Positions 56,716 to 64,000 of a DNA stretch of 64,000 bases are shown here, piece after piece. Made by a program: the position numbers and the translations under genes. The DNA is taken from positions 143,137 through 207,136 of the forward strand of contig NZ_JAETWA010000048.1 in assembly GCF_016774335.1 (NCBI RefSeq), read 5' to 3'. Source of the stretch: Luteimonas saliphila. Its GTDB lineage: Bacteria > Pseudomonadota > Gammaproteobacteria > Xanthomonadales > Xanthomonadaceae. The notes below the pieces were generated by a model. That model was given only the letters and a program-made list of their open reading frames with translations, did not search any database and had not been told where the DNA came from. Every line of letters starts with the position of its first letter. Position 1 is the first letter of the stretch.

Positions 56716-56799
56716 CGTGATTGGTGATTCGTGATTGGGAAAAGCAGTGGTGGATTGCGGGCTGGCGCTCGTTGTATCGAATCACCAATCACGAATCAC
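56716..56799. repeat. Dispersed palindrome built from GTGATTS heptamers (pstB-phoU gap)
   Basis: The left arm 56716-56738 (CGTGATTGGTGATTCGTGAT...) is the exact reverse complement of the right arm of the element at 49942-49964. Its own right arm is 56779-56799. The loop is 40 bases. It ends 11 bases from the phoU start codon. Confidence 0.85.
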
Positions 56800-56818
56800 A
56801 AATGACGGACGGTTCGGC

Positions 56819-57676
56819 TCAGCCGAACCGTCCAGTAATATAGTCCTCGGTCTGCTGCTTCGAGGGCTTGGAGAAGATGGTCTCGGTGGTGTCGTGTTCG
56901 ATCAGGTCACCGAGGTACATGAAGGCGGTGAAGTCGGACACGCGCGCCGCCTGCTGCATATTGTGGGTGACGATGACGATGGTGTAGTCGAGCTTGAGTT
57001 CCTCGATCAGTTGCTCGATGCGGCTGGTGGAGATGGGATCCAGCGCCGAGGTGGGCTCGTCGAGCAGCAGCACGTCCGGCCGCAGCGCCACCGCGCGCGC
57101 GATGCACAGGCGTTGTTGCTGGCCGCCGGACAGCCCGAGCGCGCTCTGGCCCAGCTTGTCCTTGACCTCGTCCCACAGCGCACCCTGGCGCAGCGCCTGC
57201 TCGACCCGCTCGTCCATCTGTTTCCTGGAGAGGTTCTCGTGGTGGCGGATCGCGTAGGCGACGTTCTCGTAGATCGTCATCGGAAACGGCACGGGCTTCT
57301 GGAACACCATGCCGACCTTGCTGCGCAAGCGGTTCATCGGGTATTTCGGTCCCAGGATGTTCTCGCCGTCCAGCAGCACTTCGCCGCTGGCTTCCTGCTT
57401 CGGATAGAGGGCATAGATCCGGTTGAACACCCGCAGCAGCGTCGACTTGCCGCAACCGGAGGGACCGATCAGCGCGGTCACGCGCTTCTCGGGGATTTCC
57501 AGCTCGATGTCCTTCAGCGCATGGAACTTGTCGTAGTGGAACTGCAGCTTCCGCGCCGCGATCTTGACCGGCGCGGGCGGCAGCGCGCCGCGTTCGACCG
57601 TGGCGGTGTTGATGCGCTGCGTGCGGGCGGCGGGAGCGGCGTCGTTCATCACGGGATCCATCGAGAGGTTAGTCAT
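56819..57676 (-). CDS. pstB: Phosphate ABC transporter ATP-binding protein
   Basis: ATPase of the high-affinity phosphate importer. 285 residues. Walker A is GPSGCGKST, the Q-loop is [15 protein letters not shown], the ABC signature [20 protein letters not shown], Walker [15 protein letters not shown], and the H-loop [16 protein letters not shown]. The first 35 residues are an extension before [19 protein letters not shown]. The start overlaps the pstA stop by eight bases. Confidence 0.97.
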   Translation of the reverse strand: MTNLSMDPVMNDAAPAARTQRINTATVERGALPPAPVKIAARKLQFHYDKFHALKDIELEIPEKRVTALIGPSGCGKSTLLRVFNRIYALYPKQEASGEVLLDGENILGPKYPMNRLRSKVGMVFQKPVPFPMTIYENVAYAIRHHENLSRKQMDERVEQALRQGALWDEVKDKLGQSALGLSGGQQQRLCIARAVALRPDVLLLDEPTSALDPISTSRIEQLIEELKLDYTIVIVTHNMQQAARVSDFTAFMYLGDLIEHDTTETIFSKPSKQQTEDYITGRFG

Positions 57677-58523
57677 GGGCGATCTTGTGGCGCAGGACGA
57701 TGAAGCGTGCCAGCAGGCTGACCAGCAGCACGAACATGGTGAGCGTGAACGCGCCGGCCCAGGCCAGCGAATGCCAGTTCTCGTACGGGCTCATAGCGTA
57801 CTGGAAGATCACCACCGGCACGTTGGCCATCGGCGAGAGGATGTTCGTGGTCCAGTACTGGTTGTTGAGCGCGGTGAACAGCAGCGGCGCGGTTTCGCCG
57901 CTGATGCGTGCCAATGCCAGCAGGATGCCGGTGACGATGCCGGGAAGCGACGATCGATACAGCACCTGTACGATCACCTTCCACTGTGGCACGCCGAGCG
58001 AGAGCGCGGCCTCGCGCATCTGCGTGGGTATGAGCTGCAGCATCTCGTCGGTGGTGCGCACCACCACGGGCAGCACGATGAAGGCCAGCGCGATGCCGCC
58101 GGCGAGCGCGGAGAAGTGACCCATCTGCGCGACGACCATGGTGTAGACGAACAGGCCCAGCACGATCGATGGCGCCGACAACAGGATGTCGTTGACGAAC
58201 CGCACGGTCTCGCCGATCCAGCTGTTGCGGGAGTACTCGGCCAGGAAGGTGCCGGCGAGCACGCCGACGGGCGCACCGATGGCGATGCCGAGCAGGCTCA
58301 TGACCATGCTGCCGAAGAACGCGTTGAGCATGCCGCCGCCTTCCGCGCCCGGCGGGGGCGTCATCTGCGTGAACAGCGCGAGGTTCATCGCGCCGATGCC
58401 CTTGGTCAGGGTGGTCCACATGATCCACACCAGCCAGAACAGGCCGAACACCGCGGCGGCCACCGCCAGCAGTTGCACGACGATGTTCTTGGCACTGCGA
58501 CGACGGTACAGGGAAGCGCTCAT
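57669..58523 (-). CDS. pstA: Phosphate ABC transporter permease PstA
   Basis: Inner-membrane channel subunit, 284 residues with six predicted helices. The coupling-helix region reads [31 protein letters not shown] across two segments, and [20 protein letters not shown] is a PstA hallmark. ATG 58523 shares its G-containing junction with the pstC stop (TGATG, one-base overlap), which shows coupling. Confidence 0.96.
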   Translation of the reverse strand: MSASLYRRRSAKNIVVQLLAVAAAVFGLFWLVWIMWTTLTKGIGAMNLALFTQMTPPPGAEGGGMLNAFFGSMVMSLLGIAIGAPVGVLAGTFLAEYSRNSWIGETVRFVNDILLSAPSIVLGLFVYTMVVAQMGHFSALAGGIALAFIVLPVVVRTTDEMLQLIPTQMREAALSLGVPQWKVIVQVLYRSSLPGIVTGILLALARISGETAPLLFTALNNQYWTTNILSPMANVPVVIFQYAMSPYENWHSLAWAGAFTLTMFVLLVSLLARFIVLRHKIAHD

Positions 58524-59494
58524 CAGTTGCCCTCCCGCTTCTTCAGCTGGCGCAGCATCAGCCGCGCGATGGTGAGCACCACGAACGTCACCATGAACAG
58601 CACGAAGCCGAGCGCGATCAGCGACGACAGATACATCGGCGAATCCGCCTCGGCGAACTCGTTGGCGATGGTCGCGGCGATCGAGTTGCCGGGTTCGAGC
58701 AGGGAGACCGTCAGGCGATGGGCATTGCCGAGCACGAAGGTCACCGCCATGGTCTCGCCCAGCGCCCGGCCGAGGCCGAGGAAGATGCCGCCGATCACCG
58801 CCGAACGCGTATAGGGCAGCACCACGTCCCAGACGACCTCGGTCTTGGTGGCGCCCAGTGCGTATGCGGATTCCTTGAGCTGCCCCGGCACGGTCAGGAA
58901 CACTTCGCGCATCACCGAGGAGATGAAGGGGATGACCATGATCGCCAGTACCAGGCCGGCGGTGCCCATGCCCAAGCCGAGCGGCGGGCCGGAAAACATC
59001 GCGCCGATGCCCGGGATCTCGCCGAGGTTGTCGTTGACCCAGGGATAGACGTGCTCGGCCAGGAACGGCACCAGCACGAACAGGCCCCACATGCCGTAGA
59101 TGATCGAGGGAATGCCGGCGAGCAGCTCGATCGCGGCACCAACGGGCGTGCGCAACCACTTCGGCGCGATCTCGGTGAGGAACATTGCGATGCCGAAGCT
59201 GATCGGCACCGCGATCAACATCGCGATCAAAGCCGTGATCAGCGTGCCGTAGATCGGCACCAGCGCGCCGAAATCCTGTTGCACCGGATCCCATGCGTCG
59301 CGCCAGAAGAATTCCAGGCCGAACCTGGCGAAAGCGTCCCGGCCGCCCCACAGCATCGACAGCGCCGCCGAGATCAGCGACACCAGCACGAGCAGGCCGG
59401 CGCCGGAAACCAGCCAGCGGAACGCCCGATCGGCGCGCTGGTCGGAGGCGTCGCGACTTGTATCCGCGGTGGCGGGGAGGGTGGTGGCGTTCAT
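58523..59494 (-). CDS. pstC: Phosphate ABC transporter permease PstC
   Basis: Second channel subunit, 323 residues. Helix 1 is WLVSGAGLLVLVSLISAALS. The family blocks FGALVPIYGTLITALIAMLI, GIPSIIYGMWGLFVLVPFL and KESAYALGATKTEVVWDVVL (coupling helix) are present, with LGRALGETMAVTFVLGNAHR. It follows pstS by 95 bases that contain a strong hairpin. The protein ends with a basic tail, RQLKKREGN. Confidence 0.96.
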   Translation of the reverse strand: MNATTLPATADTSRDASDQRADRAFRWLVSGAGLLVLVSLISAALSMLWGGRDAFARFGLEFFWRDAWDPVQQDFGALVPIYGTLITALIAMLIAVPISFGIAMFLTEIAPKWLRTPVGAAIELLAGIPSIIYGMWGLFVLVPFLAEHVYPWVNDNLGEIPGIGAMFSGPPLGLGMGTAGLVLAIMVIPFISSVMREVFLTVPGQLKESAYALGATKTEVVWDVVLPYTRSAVIGGIFLGLGRALGETMAVTFVLGNAHRLTVSLLEPGNSIAATIANEFAEADSPMYLSSLIALGFVLFMVTFVVLTIARLMLRQLKKREGN

Positions 59495-59539
59495 CGTTTC
59501 AGGGAGCCGGCTGCGAAGAGGAGGCGTTCAGCGGGGAAG

Positions 59540-59584
59540 CGTCCGGACCCCGCGCGCGCCTGCGCGTGCGGGGCGTCCCGGACG
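59540..59584 (-). terminator. Hairpin in the pstS-pstC gap, possible attenuator
   Basis: CGTCCGG and CCGGACG form the outer stem around an inner CCCCGC/GCGGGG stem. There is no T tract, so it is more likely an mRNA-stabilising or partial stop that keeps pstS messenger more abundant than pstCAB. Confidence 0.4.
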
Positions 59585-59589
59585 GAGCG

Positions 59590-60693
59590 TCAGAACTTGA
59601 ACTCGGCCGCCCAGTAGGCCTCGACCTGCTGGACGAGATCGGCGGGCAGCGGGACGAAGTGCAATGCGTCGGCCTGCGGCTGTCCGTTCTCCAGTGCCCA
59701 GGTGAAGAAGTCGATGGCGTCCTTCGAGCGCTTCGCGTCCTTCGGCTGCTTGTACATCAGGATGAAGTTGGTCGCGGCGACCGGCCAGGCATCGGCGCCG
59801 GGGGCCTCGGTGATGATCAGGCTGAAGTCCTTGGTGTTGGCCCAGTCGGCGCTCGCCGCCGCGGCCTGGAAGCTCTCGGCGCTGGGCCGCACCCAGTTGC
59901 CCGCCGCATTCTGCATCGACGTGTAGGCCATGCCGTTCTGCGTGGCATACGCGAGCTCGACGTAGCCGATGGCGCCCTTGATCTGCTTCACGTAGGCGGC
60001 GACGCCCTCGTTGCCCTTGCCGCCGACGCCGGTCGGCCAGCTCACGGAGGTGCCTTCACCCACCGCGGACTGCCACTGCGGGCTCACCTTGGACAGGTAG
60101 TTGACCCAGTTGAACGTGGTGCCCGAACCGTCGGAGCGGTGCACGACCGTGATCTTCTCGTCCGGCAGGCTCACGCCCGGGTTCACGGCGACGATCGCCG
60201 GATCGTTCCAGCGGGTCACCTTGCCGAGGTAGATGTCGGCGGTCAGCGGGCCGGTCAGGCGCAGCTCGCCGGGTTCCATGCCGTCGATGTTGACCACGGG
60301 GACCACGCCGCCGATGGCAGACGGAAACTGGCCGAGGCCGGCCTCCGCCAGCTCCTCGCTGGTGAGCGGCTTGTCGCTCGAACCGAAATCGACGGTGCCG
60401 GCCTTGATCTGTGCGATGCCGCCGCCGGAACCGATCGACTGGTAGTTGATGCGGGCGCCGGTGGCCTTGTTGTAGTCGTCGGACCACTTCGACAGCAGCG
60501 GGTAGATGAAGGTCGCGCCCGCGCCGGTGATCTCCACGCCGATCCGGTCCTGACCGGTGGCGGGGGTCGTGGCGGGGGGATTGGCTGCATCGGTGGCGGG
60601 GACGACCGGGGTACCCGCGTCGGGCTTGCAGCCGCCGAGGAATACGACAACGGCCAGGGAGAGGGCGGAAAAGCGCGCCGGCGTGCTGTTCAT
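59590..60693 (-). CDS. pstS: Phosphate-binding lipoprotein PstS (copy 1)
   Basis: Periplasmic phosphate receptor of the Pst importer, 367 residues. The N-terminus is a lipoprotein signal (VVVFLGGC), followed by a Pro/Thr/Ala-rich linker, so it is membrane-tethered. The binding-protein fold shows EITGAGATFIYPLLSKWSDD, INYQSIGSGGGIAQIKAGTV, DFGSSDKPL, VVHRSDGSGTTFNWVNYLSK, and GGKGNEGVAAYVKQIKGAIG. About two thirds of residues are identical to the neighbour at 60908-61951, so they arose by tandem duplication. Start ATG 60693. Confidence 0.96.
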   Translation of the reverse strand: MNSTPARFSALSLAVVVFLGGCKPDAGTPVVPATDAANPPATTPATGQDRIGVEITGAGATFIYPLLSKWSDDYNKATGARINYQSIGSGGGIAQIKAGTVDFGSSDKPLTSEELAEAGLGQFPSAIGGVVPVVNIDGMEPGELRLTGPLTADIYLGKVTRWNDPAIVAVNPGVSLPDEKITVVHRSDGSGTTFNWVNYLSKVSPQWQSAVGEGTSVSWPTGVGGKGNEGVAAYVKQIKGAIGYVELAYATQNGMAYTSMQNAAGNWVRPSAESFQAAAASADWANTKDFSLIITEAPGADAWPVAATNFILMYKQPKDAKRSKDAIDFFTWALENGQPQADALHFVPLPADLVQQVEAYWAAEFKF

Positions 60694-60746
60694 GAATTCT
60701 CCAGACGATGTGTGTCGGCGATGCGCGACAGGGGTCGCACTATGAA

Positions 60747-60764
60747 ATGATGTTTTTGTTACAG
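60747..60764 (-). promoter_or_regulatory. Weak candidate Pho box at pstS copy 1
   Basis: On the minus strand CTGTAAC-AAAA-ACATCAT resembles the PhoB half-site pair (CTGTCAT-4-CTGTCAT) at about 9 of 14 positions, 54 bases upstream of the start. It would let copy 1 be induced separately from copy 2. Confidence 0.35.
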
Positions 60765-60829
60765 CCGTATGACGCCGTGGCCGCCGCGTCGTCGAGGCTC
60801 GCCGGAAAAAGGACCCAAGGCGCTCCGGG

Positions 60830-60855
60830 AAAAAAGAACGGGCCCGTAGGCCCGT
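60830..60855 (-). terminator. Intrinsic terminator after pstS copy 2
   Basis: On the minus strand ACGGGCC-TACG-GGCCCGT is followed by TCTTTTTT. It lies 52 bases after the stop of the second pstS and so separates the two pstS genes into at least partly distinct transcripts. Confidence 0.9.
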
Positions 60856-60907
60856 CAAGGGAGGAGAGTGGGTCCAGCGTGGCCGCGCCTGCCGTGGTCC
60901 GGCAGGT

Positions 60908-61951
60908 TCAGAACGCCATGTTCTTGGTCCAATAGGCCTCGATCTGCTGGACCACGCTGTCGGGCAGCGGCACGTAATGCAGCTCGGTGGCCTGGGCGTC
61001 GCCATTGGCGTAGGCCCAGCGGAAGAACTCCTTCGCGTTGCGCGAGCGCTCCGCGTTCTTCGGCTTCTTGTACATCAGGATGAAGTTGGTGGCGGCGATC
61101 GGCCAGGCGTTCTCGCCCGGCGCGTCGGTCATGACCAGGTCGAAATCCTGCGCCTTGCTCCAGTCGGCGCTGGCGGCCGCGGCAGCGAAGGTCTCGTCGT
61201 TGGGCAGCACGAAGTTGCCGGCGGCGTTCTTGAGGCGCGAGTAGGCGATGTCGTTCTGCAGGGCGTAGGCGAGCTCGACGTAACCGATGCCGCCGCGGAT
61301 CTGCTTGACGTAGGCGGCGACGCCTTCGTTGCCCTTGCCGCCGACGCCGACCGGCCACTTGACCGCGGTGCCTTCACCGACCGCGGACTTCCACTCCGGG
61401 CTGACCTTGGACAGGTAGTTGGTGAAGTTGAACGTGGTGCCGGAACCGTCCGAGCGGTGCACCACGGTGATCTTCATGGCCGGCAGCGGGATGCCGCCAT
61501 TGAGCGCGGCGATCCGCGGGTCGTTCCACATCGTGACCTTGCCGAGGAAGATGTCGGCCAGAAGCGGCCCGTCGAGCTTCATCGCGCCCGCCTTCAATCC
61601 CGGGAGGTGGACCGCCGGCACCACGCCGCCGATCGCGGAGGGAAACTGGCCGAGCCCTGCGGCAGCGAGTTCCTTGGGCGGCAGCGGCTTGTCGGACGAA
61701 CCGAAGTCGACGGTACCGGCCTTGATCTGGGCGATGCCGCCGCCGGAGCCGATCGACTGGTAGTTGATCCGGTTGCCGGTGGCCTTGTTGTAGTCGTCCG
61801 ACCACTTCGAGAGCAGCGGGTAGATGAAGGTGGCGCCGGCGCCGGTGATCTCGGCGGCGTGGGTGAGGCCAGCGAAAGTCATGCACAGGACGGCGGCTGC
61901 AATGCGCACCCGGGTGGCGGCGCGACGGGTCTTGGTGAGGGTGGCGTACAT
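60908..61951 (-). CDS. pstS: Phosphate-binding protein PstS (copy 2, soluble form)
   Basis: 347-residue paralogue of the neighbouring PstS. It has a cleavable signal peptide (AAVLCMTFAGLTHAAEITG, no lipobox Cys next to a mature start), so it should be soluble in the periplasm, while copy 1 is lipid-anchored. All phosphate-binding blocks are kept (GAGATFIYPLLSKWSDDYNK, GSGGGIAQIKAGTVDFGSSD, HRSDGSGTTFNFTNYLSK). A good Pho box lies upstream and an intrinsic terminator lies downstream. ATG 61951 begins MYATLTKTRRAATRVRIAAA. Confidence 0.95.
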   Translation of the reverse strand: MYATLTKTRRAATRVRIAAAVLCMTFAGLTHAAEITGAGATFIYPLLSKWSDDYNKATGNRINYQSIGSGGGIAQIKAGTVDFGSSDKPLPPKELAAAGLGQFPSAIGGVVPAVHLPGLKAGAMKLDGPLLADIFLGKVTMWNDPRIAALNGGIPLPAMKITVVHRSDGSGTTFNFTNYLSKVSPEWKSAVGEGTAVKWPVGVGGKGNEGVAAYVKQIRGGIGYVELAYALQNDIAYSRLKNAAGNFVLPNDETFAAAAASADWSKAQDFDLVMTDAPGENAWPIAATNFILMYKKPKNAERSRNAKEFFRWAYANGDAQATELHYVPLPDSVVQQIEAYWTKNMAF

Positions 61952-62032
61952 GGGTTCCTTGGAAAGTTTGCGGGCGAGGCCCGCCCCGATGGGCATTCCA
62001 CGTCGATGCGATGACGCCACGGTTGCGCTGGC

Positions 62033-62050
62033 GTGACGTTACGATGACAG
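62033..62050 (-). promoter_or_regulatory. Pho box for pstS copy 2
   Basis: The minus strand reads CTGTCAT-CGTA-ACGTCAC: a perfect first half-site and a 5-of-7 second half-site with the correct 4-base spacer. It ends 82 bases upstream of the pstS start. Confidence 0.75.
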
Positions 62051-62108
62051 CGGTCGCTCGCGGCGCCGGCGCCCGGCGTGTCCGCCGGCGGTTCGGCAAT
62101 GACGCCCG

Positions 62109-62126
62109 CTGTCATCCGGCGGTCAC
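62109..62126 (+). promoter_or_regulatory. Pho box for the phosphate porin
   Basis: CTGTCAT-CCGG-CGGTCAC gives a perfect first half-site and a 5-of-7 second. It points toward the porin start at 62265. With the opposite box 58 bases away it makes a divergent PhoB-controlled region that spans 61952-62264; nothing else is recognisable there. Confidence 0.75.
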
Positions 62127-62264
62127 GAAACCGCCCCATTCTCTGCACGGCCGGAGCGGGGGCTGGTGCCTCCGCCACGCCCACCGGACGACGCGTTGGC
62201 CAGCCGCTCGGGCGAGCCTCCGATCGCGTCCCCTTTCAGCATCCATACCATCGGGAATCTCCAC

Positions 62265-63566
62265 ATGCGTCACACGATCCTCGCAGCCGCGCTCGCCGCC
62301 GTGCTCGGCACCACCAGCCTGTCCGCCACCGCGCAGACCCCGCGTGATCAGGAAATCGCCGAACTCAAGGCCCAGCTCGCGGCCTTGCAGGAGAAGGTCG
62401 CCGAACTGGAAGTGCGCACCGACGCGCAGTCGGACATCAATGTCGGCACCCAGGAAAGCCTCGACAAGATCGCGACCTCGAGCCCGGTGGTCGATACCAA
62501 GGGCGGCATCAAGGTGACCTCCGCCGACAAGAAGTTCGAGGCCTCGCTCGGCGGCCGCATCCATTTCGACGCCTACGCCTTCGATCGCGACCAGGCCAGC
62601 ACCACCGGCACCACCGAGTTCCGCCGGGCGCGCCTGACCCTGCAGGGCAAGGCGTACGGATGGGACTACAAGGTCGAGCAGGACTTCGCCGCGGGCAGCA
62701 ACCTCGACGGCCTGCGCGACGCCTACATCGCCAAGTCCGCGCTGGGCGGCAAGTTCACCATCGGCCATTTCAAGCCCTACCGCGCGATGGAAGAGCTGAC
62801 CAGTTCCAACGAGATCCTGATGATGGAGCGTCCCTTCGCGACCGCTACCGGACTGTTCAACGGCCGCCAGTTCCAGCAGGGTGTGGGCTACCTGCGCGCA
62901 GGCGGCAACTACACCGCCGGCTTCAGCGCCTTCAACCTGCGTGGCGCCAGCGGCTCGCGCAATGAGGGCACCGGTTACGCCGGTCGCGTGACCTTCGCCC
63001 CGATCAACACTGCCGACAGCACGCTGCACTTCGGCGCATGGGCCAGCCACGAGAACGCCAACCAGGGCTCTGCCGACCTGTCCGCCGCAGCCAACTATGC
63101 GGGTCGTCGCGGACCGTCGCAGACCATCGCCACCGTGACCGGCGCCAGCCGCAACCAGATCGACGCCTATGCGCTGGAAGCGGCCGGCTCGTTCGGCCCG
63201 ATGTTCTTCCAGGGTGAATACGCGAATGCGTCGTTCGGCCAGCCCATCGGCCCCGACCAGGACGTGACCACGTGGTACCTGCAGGGCAGTTGGCACCTCA
63301 ATGGCGGCCACAAGCCTTACAAGGCCGGCACCGGCGTGTTCGGTTCCGCGCCGGTGGCGGACAAGGGGCTGTGGGAGCTGACTGCGCGCTACGACTCGAT
63401 CGAGAACAAGGACATCGCCGATCTCGACGTGACCAGCTGGCTGTTGGGTGTGAACTACTACGTCAATCCCAGCCTGCGCTTCATGTTCAACTACACCAAG
63501 GGCGACAACGGCTTCACCGGCGACGAAACCGGGCAGTACGCGCTGCGCACGCAATTCGCCTGGTAG
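62265..63566 (+). CDS. Phosphate-selective porin, OprP/OprO family
   Basis: Outer-membrane channel for phosphate or polyphosphate, 433 residues. Signal peptide ends near LSATAQTP. A short coiled coil (EIAELKAQLAALQEKVAELE) precedes the 16-strand barrel, as in OprP/O. Barrel blocks include SLGGRIHFDAYAFDRD, FRRARLTLQGKAYGWDYKVE, KFTIGHFKPYRAMEELTSSN, and the last strand ends with Trp (LRTQFAW), a normal barrel terminus with an aromatic residue. ATG 62265 is chosen because it begins the signal peptide. Divergent from the pst genes and carrying its own Pho box. Confidence 0.92.
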   Translation: MRHTILAAALAAVLGTTSLSATAQTPRDQEIAELKAQLAALQEKVAELEVRTDAQSDINVGTQESLDKIATSSPVVDTKGGIKVTSADKKFEASLGGRIHFDAYAFDRDQASTTGTTEFRRARLTLQGKAYGWDYKVEQDFAAGSNLDGLRDAYIAKSALGGKFTIGHFKPYRAMEELTSSNEILMMERPFATATGLFNGRQFQQGVGYLRAGGNYTAGFSAFNLRGASGSRNEGTGYAGRVTFAPINTADSTLHFGAWASHENANQGSADLSAAANYAGRRGPSQTIATVTGASRNQIDAYALEAAGSFGPMFFQGEYANASFGQPIGPDQDVTTWYLQGSWHLNGGHKPYKAGTGVFGSAPVADKGLWELTARYDSIENKDIADLDVTSWLLGVNYYVNPSLRFMFNYTKGDNGFTGDETGQYALRTQFAW

Positions 63567-63638
63567 GACGCGGTCGCCGATCGGCATCGGCATCGGCGAG
63601 TGGCGGGGCGTGCCGGCGGCACGCCCCGCTGCGTTTGG

Positions 63639-64000
63639 GCCGGCCCGCGATGGTGCGAGGGCGCCAGGCGGCTCGCTGCCGCGCCCGCGGCCGACGATCG
63701 CTCCGCACCCGCGCCTACCAGCCGTCGTCTTGTCCTGAAGCGACACAGGTCGCGAATCACGCAGTGCGGACAGTCGGGCTTGCGCGCCTTGCACACGTAG
63801 CGGCCGTGCAGGATGAGCCGGCCCGCGATGCTGCCCGGGCGCCCGGGAGCCGGCTGCCGCGCCTGCGGCCGACGATCCCTTCCGCACCCGCGCCTATCCA
63901 GCCGTCGTCTTGTCCTTGAAGCGACACAGGTCGCGAATCACGCAGTGCGGACAGTCGGGCTTGCGCGCCTTGCACACGTAGCGGCCGTGCAGGATGAGCC
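63639..64000. repeat. Tandem direct duplication of a ~181-bp unit containing the nth 3' end
   Basis: Unit 1 (63639-63819) and unit 2 (about 63820-64000) are aligned at an offset of 180-181 bases over their whole lengths, with few substitutions in the last 100 bases and more in the first 70. Unit 1 has lost one T at 63736 (TGTCCTGAAG versus TGTCCTTGAAG). Each unit contains about 107 bases of coding sequence for the end of endonuclease III and about 73 bases of downstream DNA. The bases 63567-63638 after the porin gene hold a CGGCATCGGCATCGGC triplet-like run and nothing else. Confidence 0.88.
63894..64000 (-). CDS. nth: Endonuclease III, C-terminal end only
   Basis: DNA glycosylase/lyase for oxidised pyrimidines. 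Reading leftward from the window edge gives LILHGRYVCKARKPDCPHCV and IRDLCRFKDKTTAG before the TAG at 63894-63896. The four cysteines in C-x6-C-x2-C-x5-C are the [4Fe-4S] cluster of Nth. The gene continues past 64000. A frameshifted copy of the same 107 bases lies at 63713-63819. Confidence 0.87.
   Translation of the reverse strand, partial: LILHGRYVCKARKPDCPHCVIRDLCRFKDKTTAG

Noticed and set aside
49887..56799. CRISPR-like repeats from the recurring GTGATTS units
   Set aside because: Repeats are seven bases long, arranged as palindromes and separated by several kilobases; there are no regular spacers and no cas genes.
62166..62264. Upstream extension of the phosphate porin from an earlier start
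   Set aside because: The extra residues are Pro/Ser-rich and precede a complete signal peptide at 62265, and they would run from the Pho box region.

Overview
The window is high-GC DNA of the Xanthomonadaceae/Lysobacteraceae type (Xanthomonas, Lysobacter, Luteimonas, Pseudoxanthomonas relatives). This rests on gene content and order, on XylR-type operators that match the Xanthomonas xyl-box, on heavy use of TonB-dependent receptors for carbohydrate, and on short palindromic intergenic repeats typical of the family. I cannot name the species.

Layout. 1-2.5 kb: 3' part of parC and a frameshifted UvrC-like nuclease gene (cho). 2.6-46.3 kb: one large glucuronoxylan and hexuronate utilisation region. 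It holds xylB-xylA, the LacI-type repressor xylR, and a six-gene operon (GH67 alpha-glucuronidase, SGNH acetylesterase, ManD mannonate dehydratase, GH43, GH3, uxuB). An oxidative pentonate module follows (SMP-30 lactonase, FAH-family KDX dehydratase, KGSA dehydrogenase, YjhG-type dehydratase, GntP permease). A Fur-box-controlled TonB receptor with a PepSY membrane protein and a decayed hydrolase beside an IS remnant interrupt the sugar genes. The region resumes with GH105, GH10 xylanase, uxaC, GH115 alpha-glucuronidase, exuT, a large TonB receptor, a GPH-family symporter, a cytoplasmic GH43 and an aldose epimerase. 46.5-53.4 kb: housekeeping genes (GIY-YIG protein, tRNA-Leu, rnr, rlmB, a guanidine-II riboswitch in front of a broken gdx/sugE, a Lys/Ala-rich protein, rnt). 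53.6-55.7 kb: an hvfABC-type RiPP cassette. 56.0-63.6 kb: the phosphate operon pstS-pstS-pstC-pstA-pstB-phoU with a divergent OprP/O-type porin. 63.6-64.0 kb: a tandem duplication that carries the 3' end of nth.

How the sugar genes fit together. The 975-aa TonB receptor probably brings decorated xylo-oligosaccharides into the periplasm. There GH10, GH115, GH67, the acetylesterase, GH43 and GH3 enzymes (all with export signals) would trim them. The GPH symporter and ExuT carry xylo-oligosaccharides and hexuronates inward. Cytoplasmic GH43, mutarotase, XylA and XylB feed xylose to the pentose phosphate route. UxaC, UxuB and ManD convert glucuronate to 2-keto-3-deoxygluconate. The pentonate module gives a second, oxidative fate for pentoses. 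Four xyl-box operators lie at the xylB and exuT/TonB-receptor promoters. All functions are assigned from sequence motifs and context, not from experiments or database searches.
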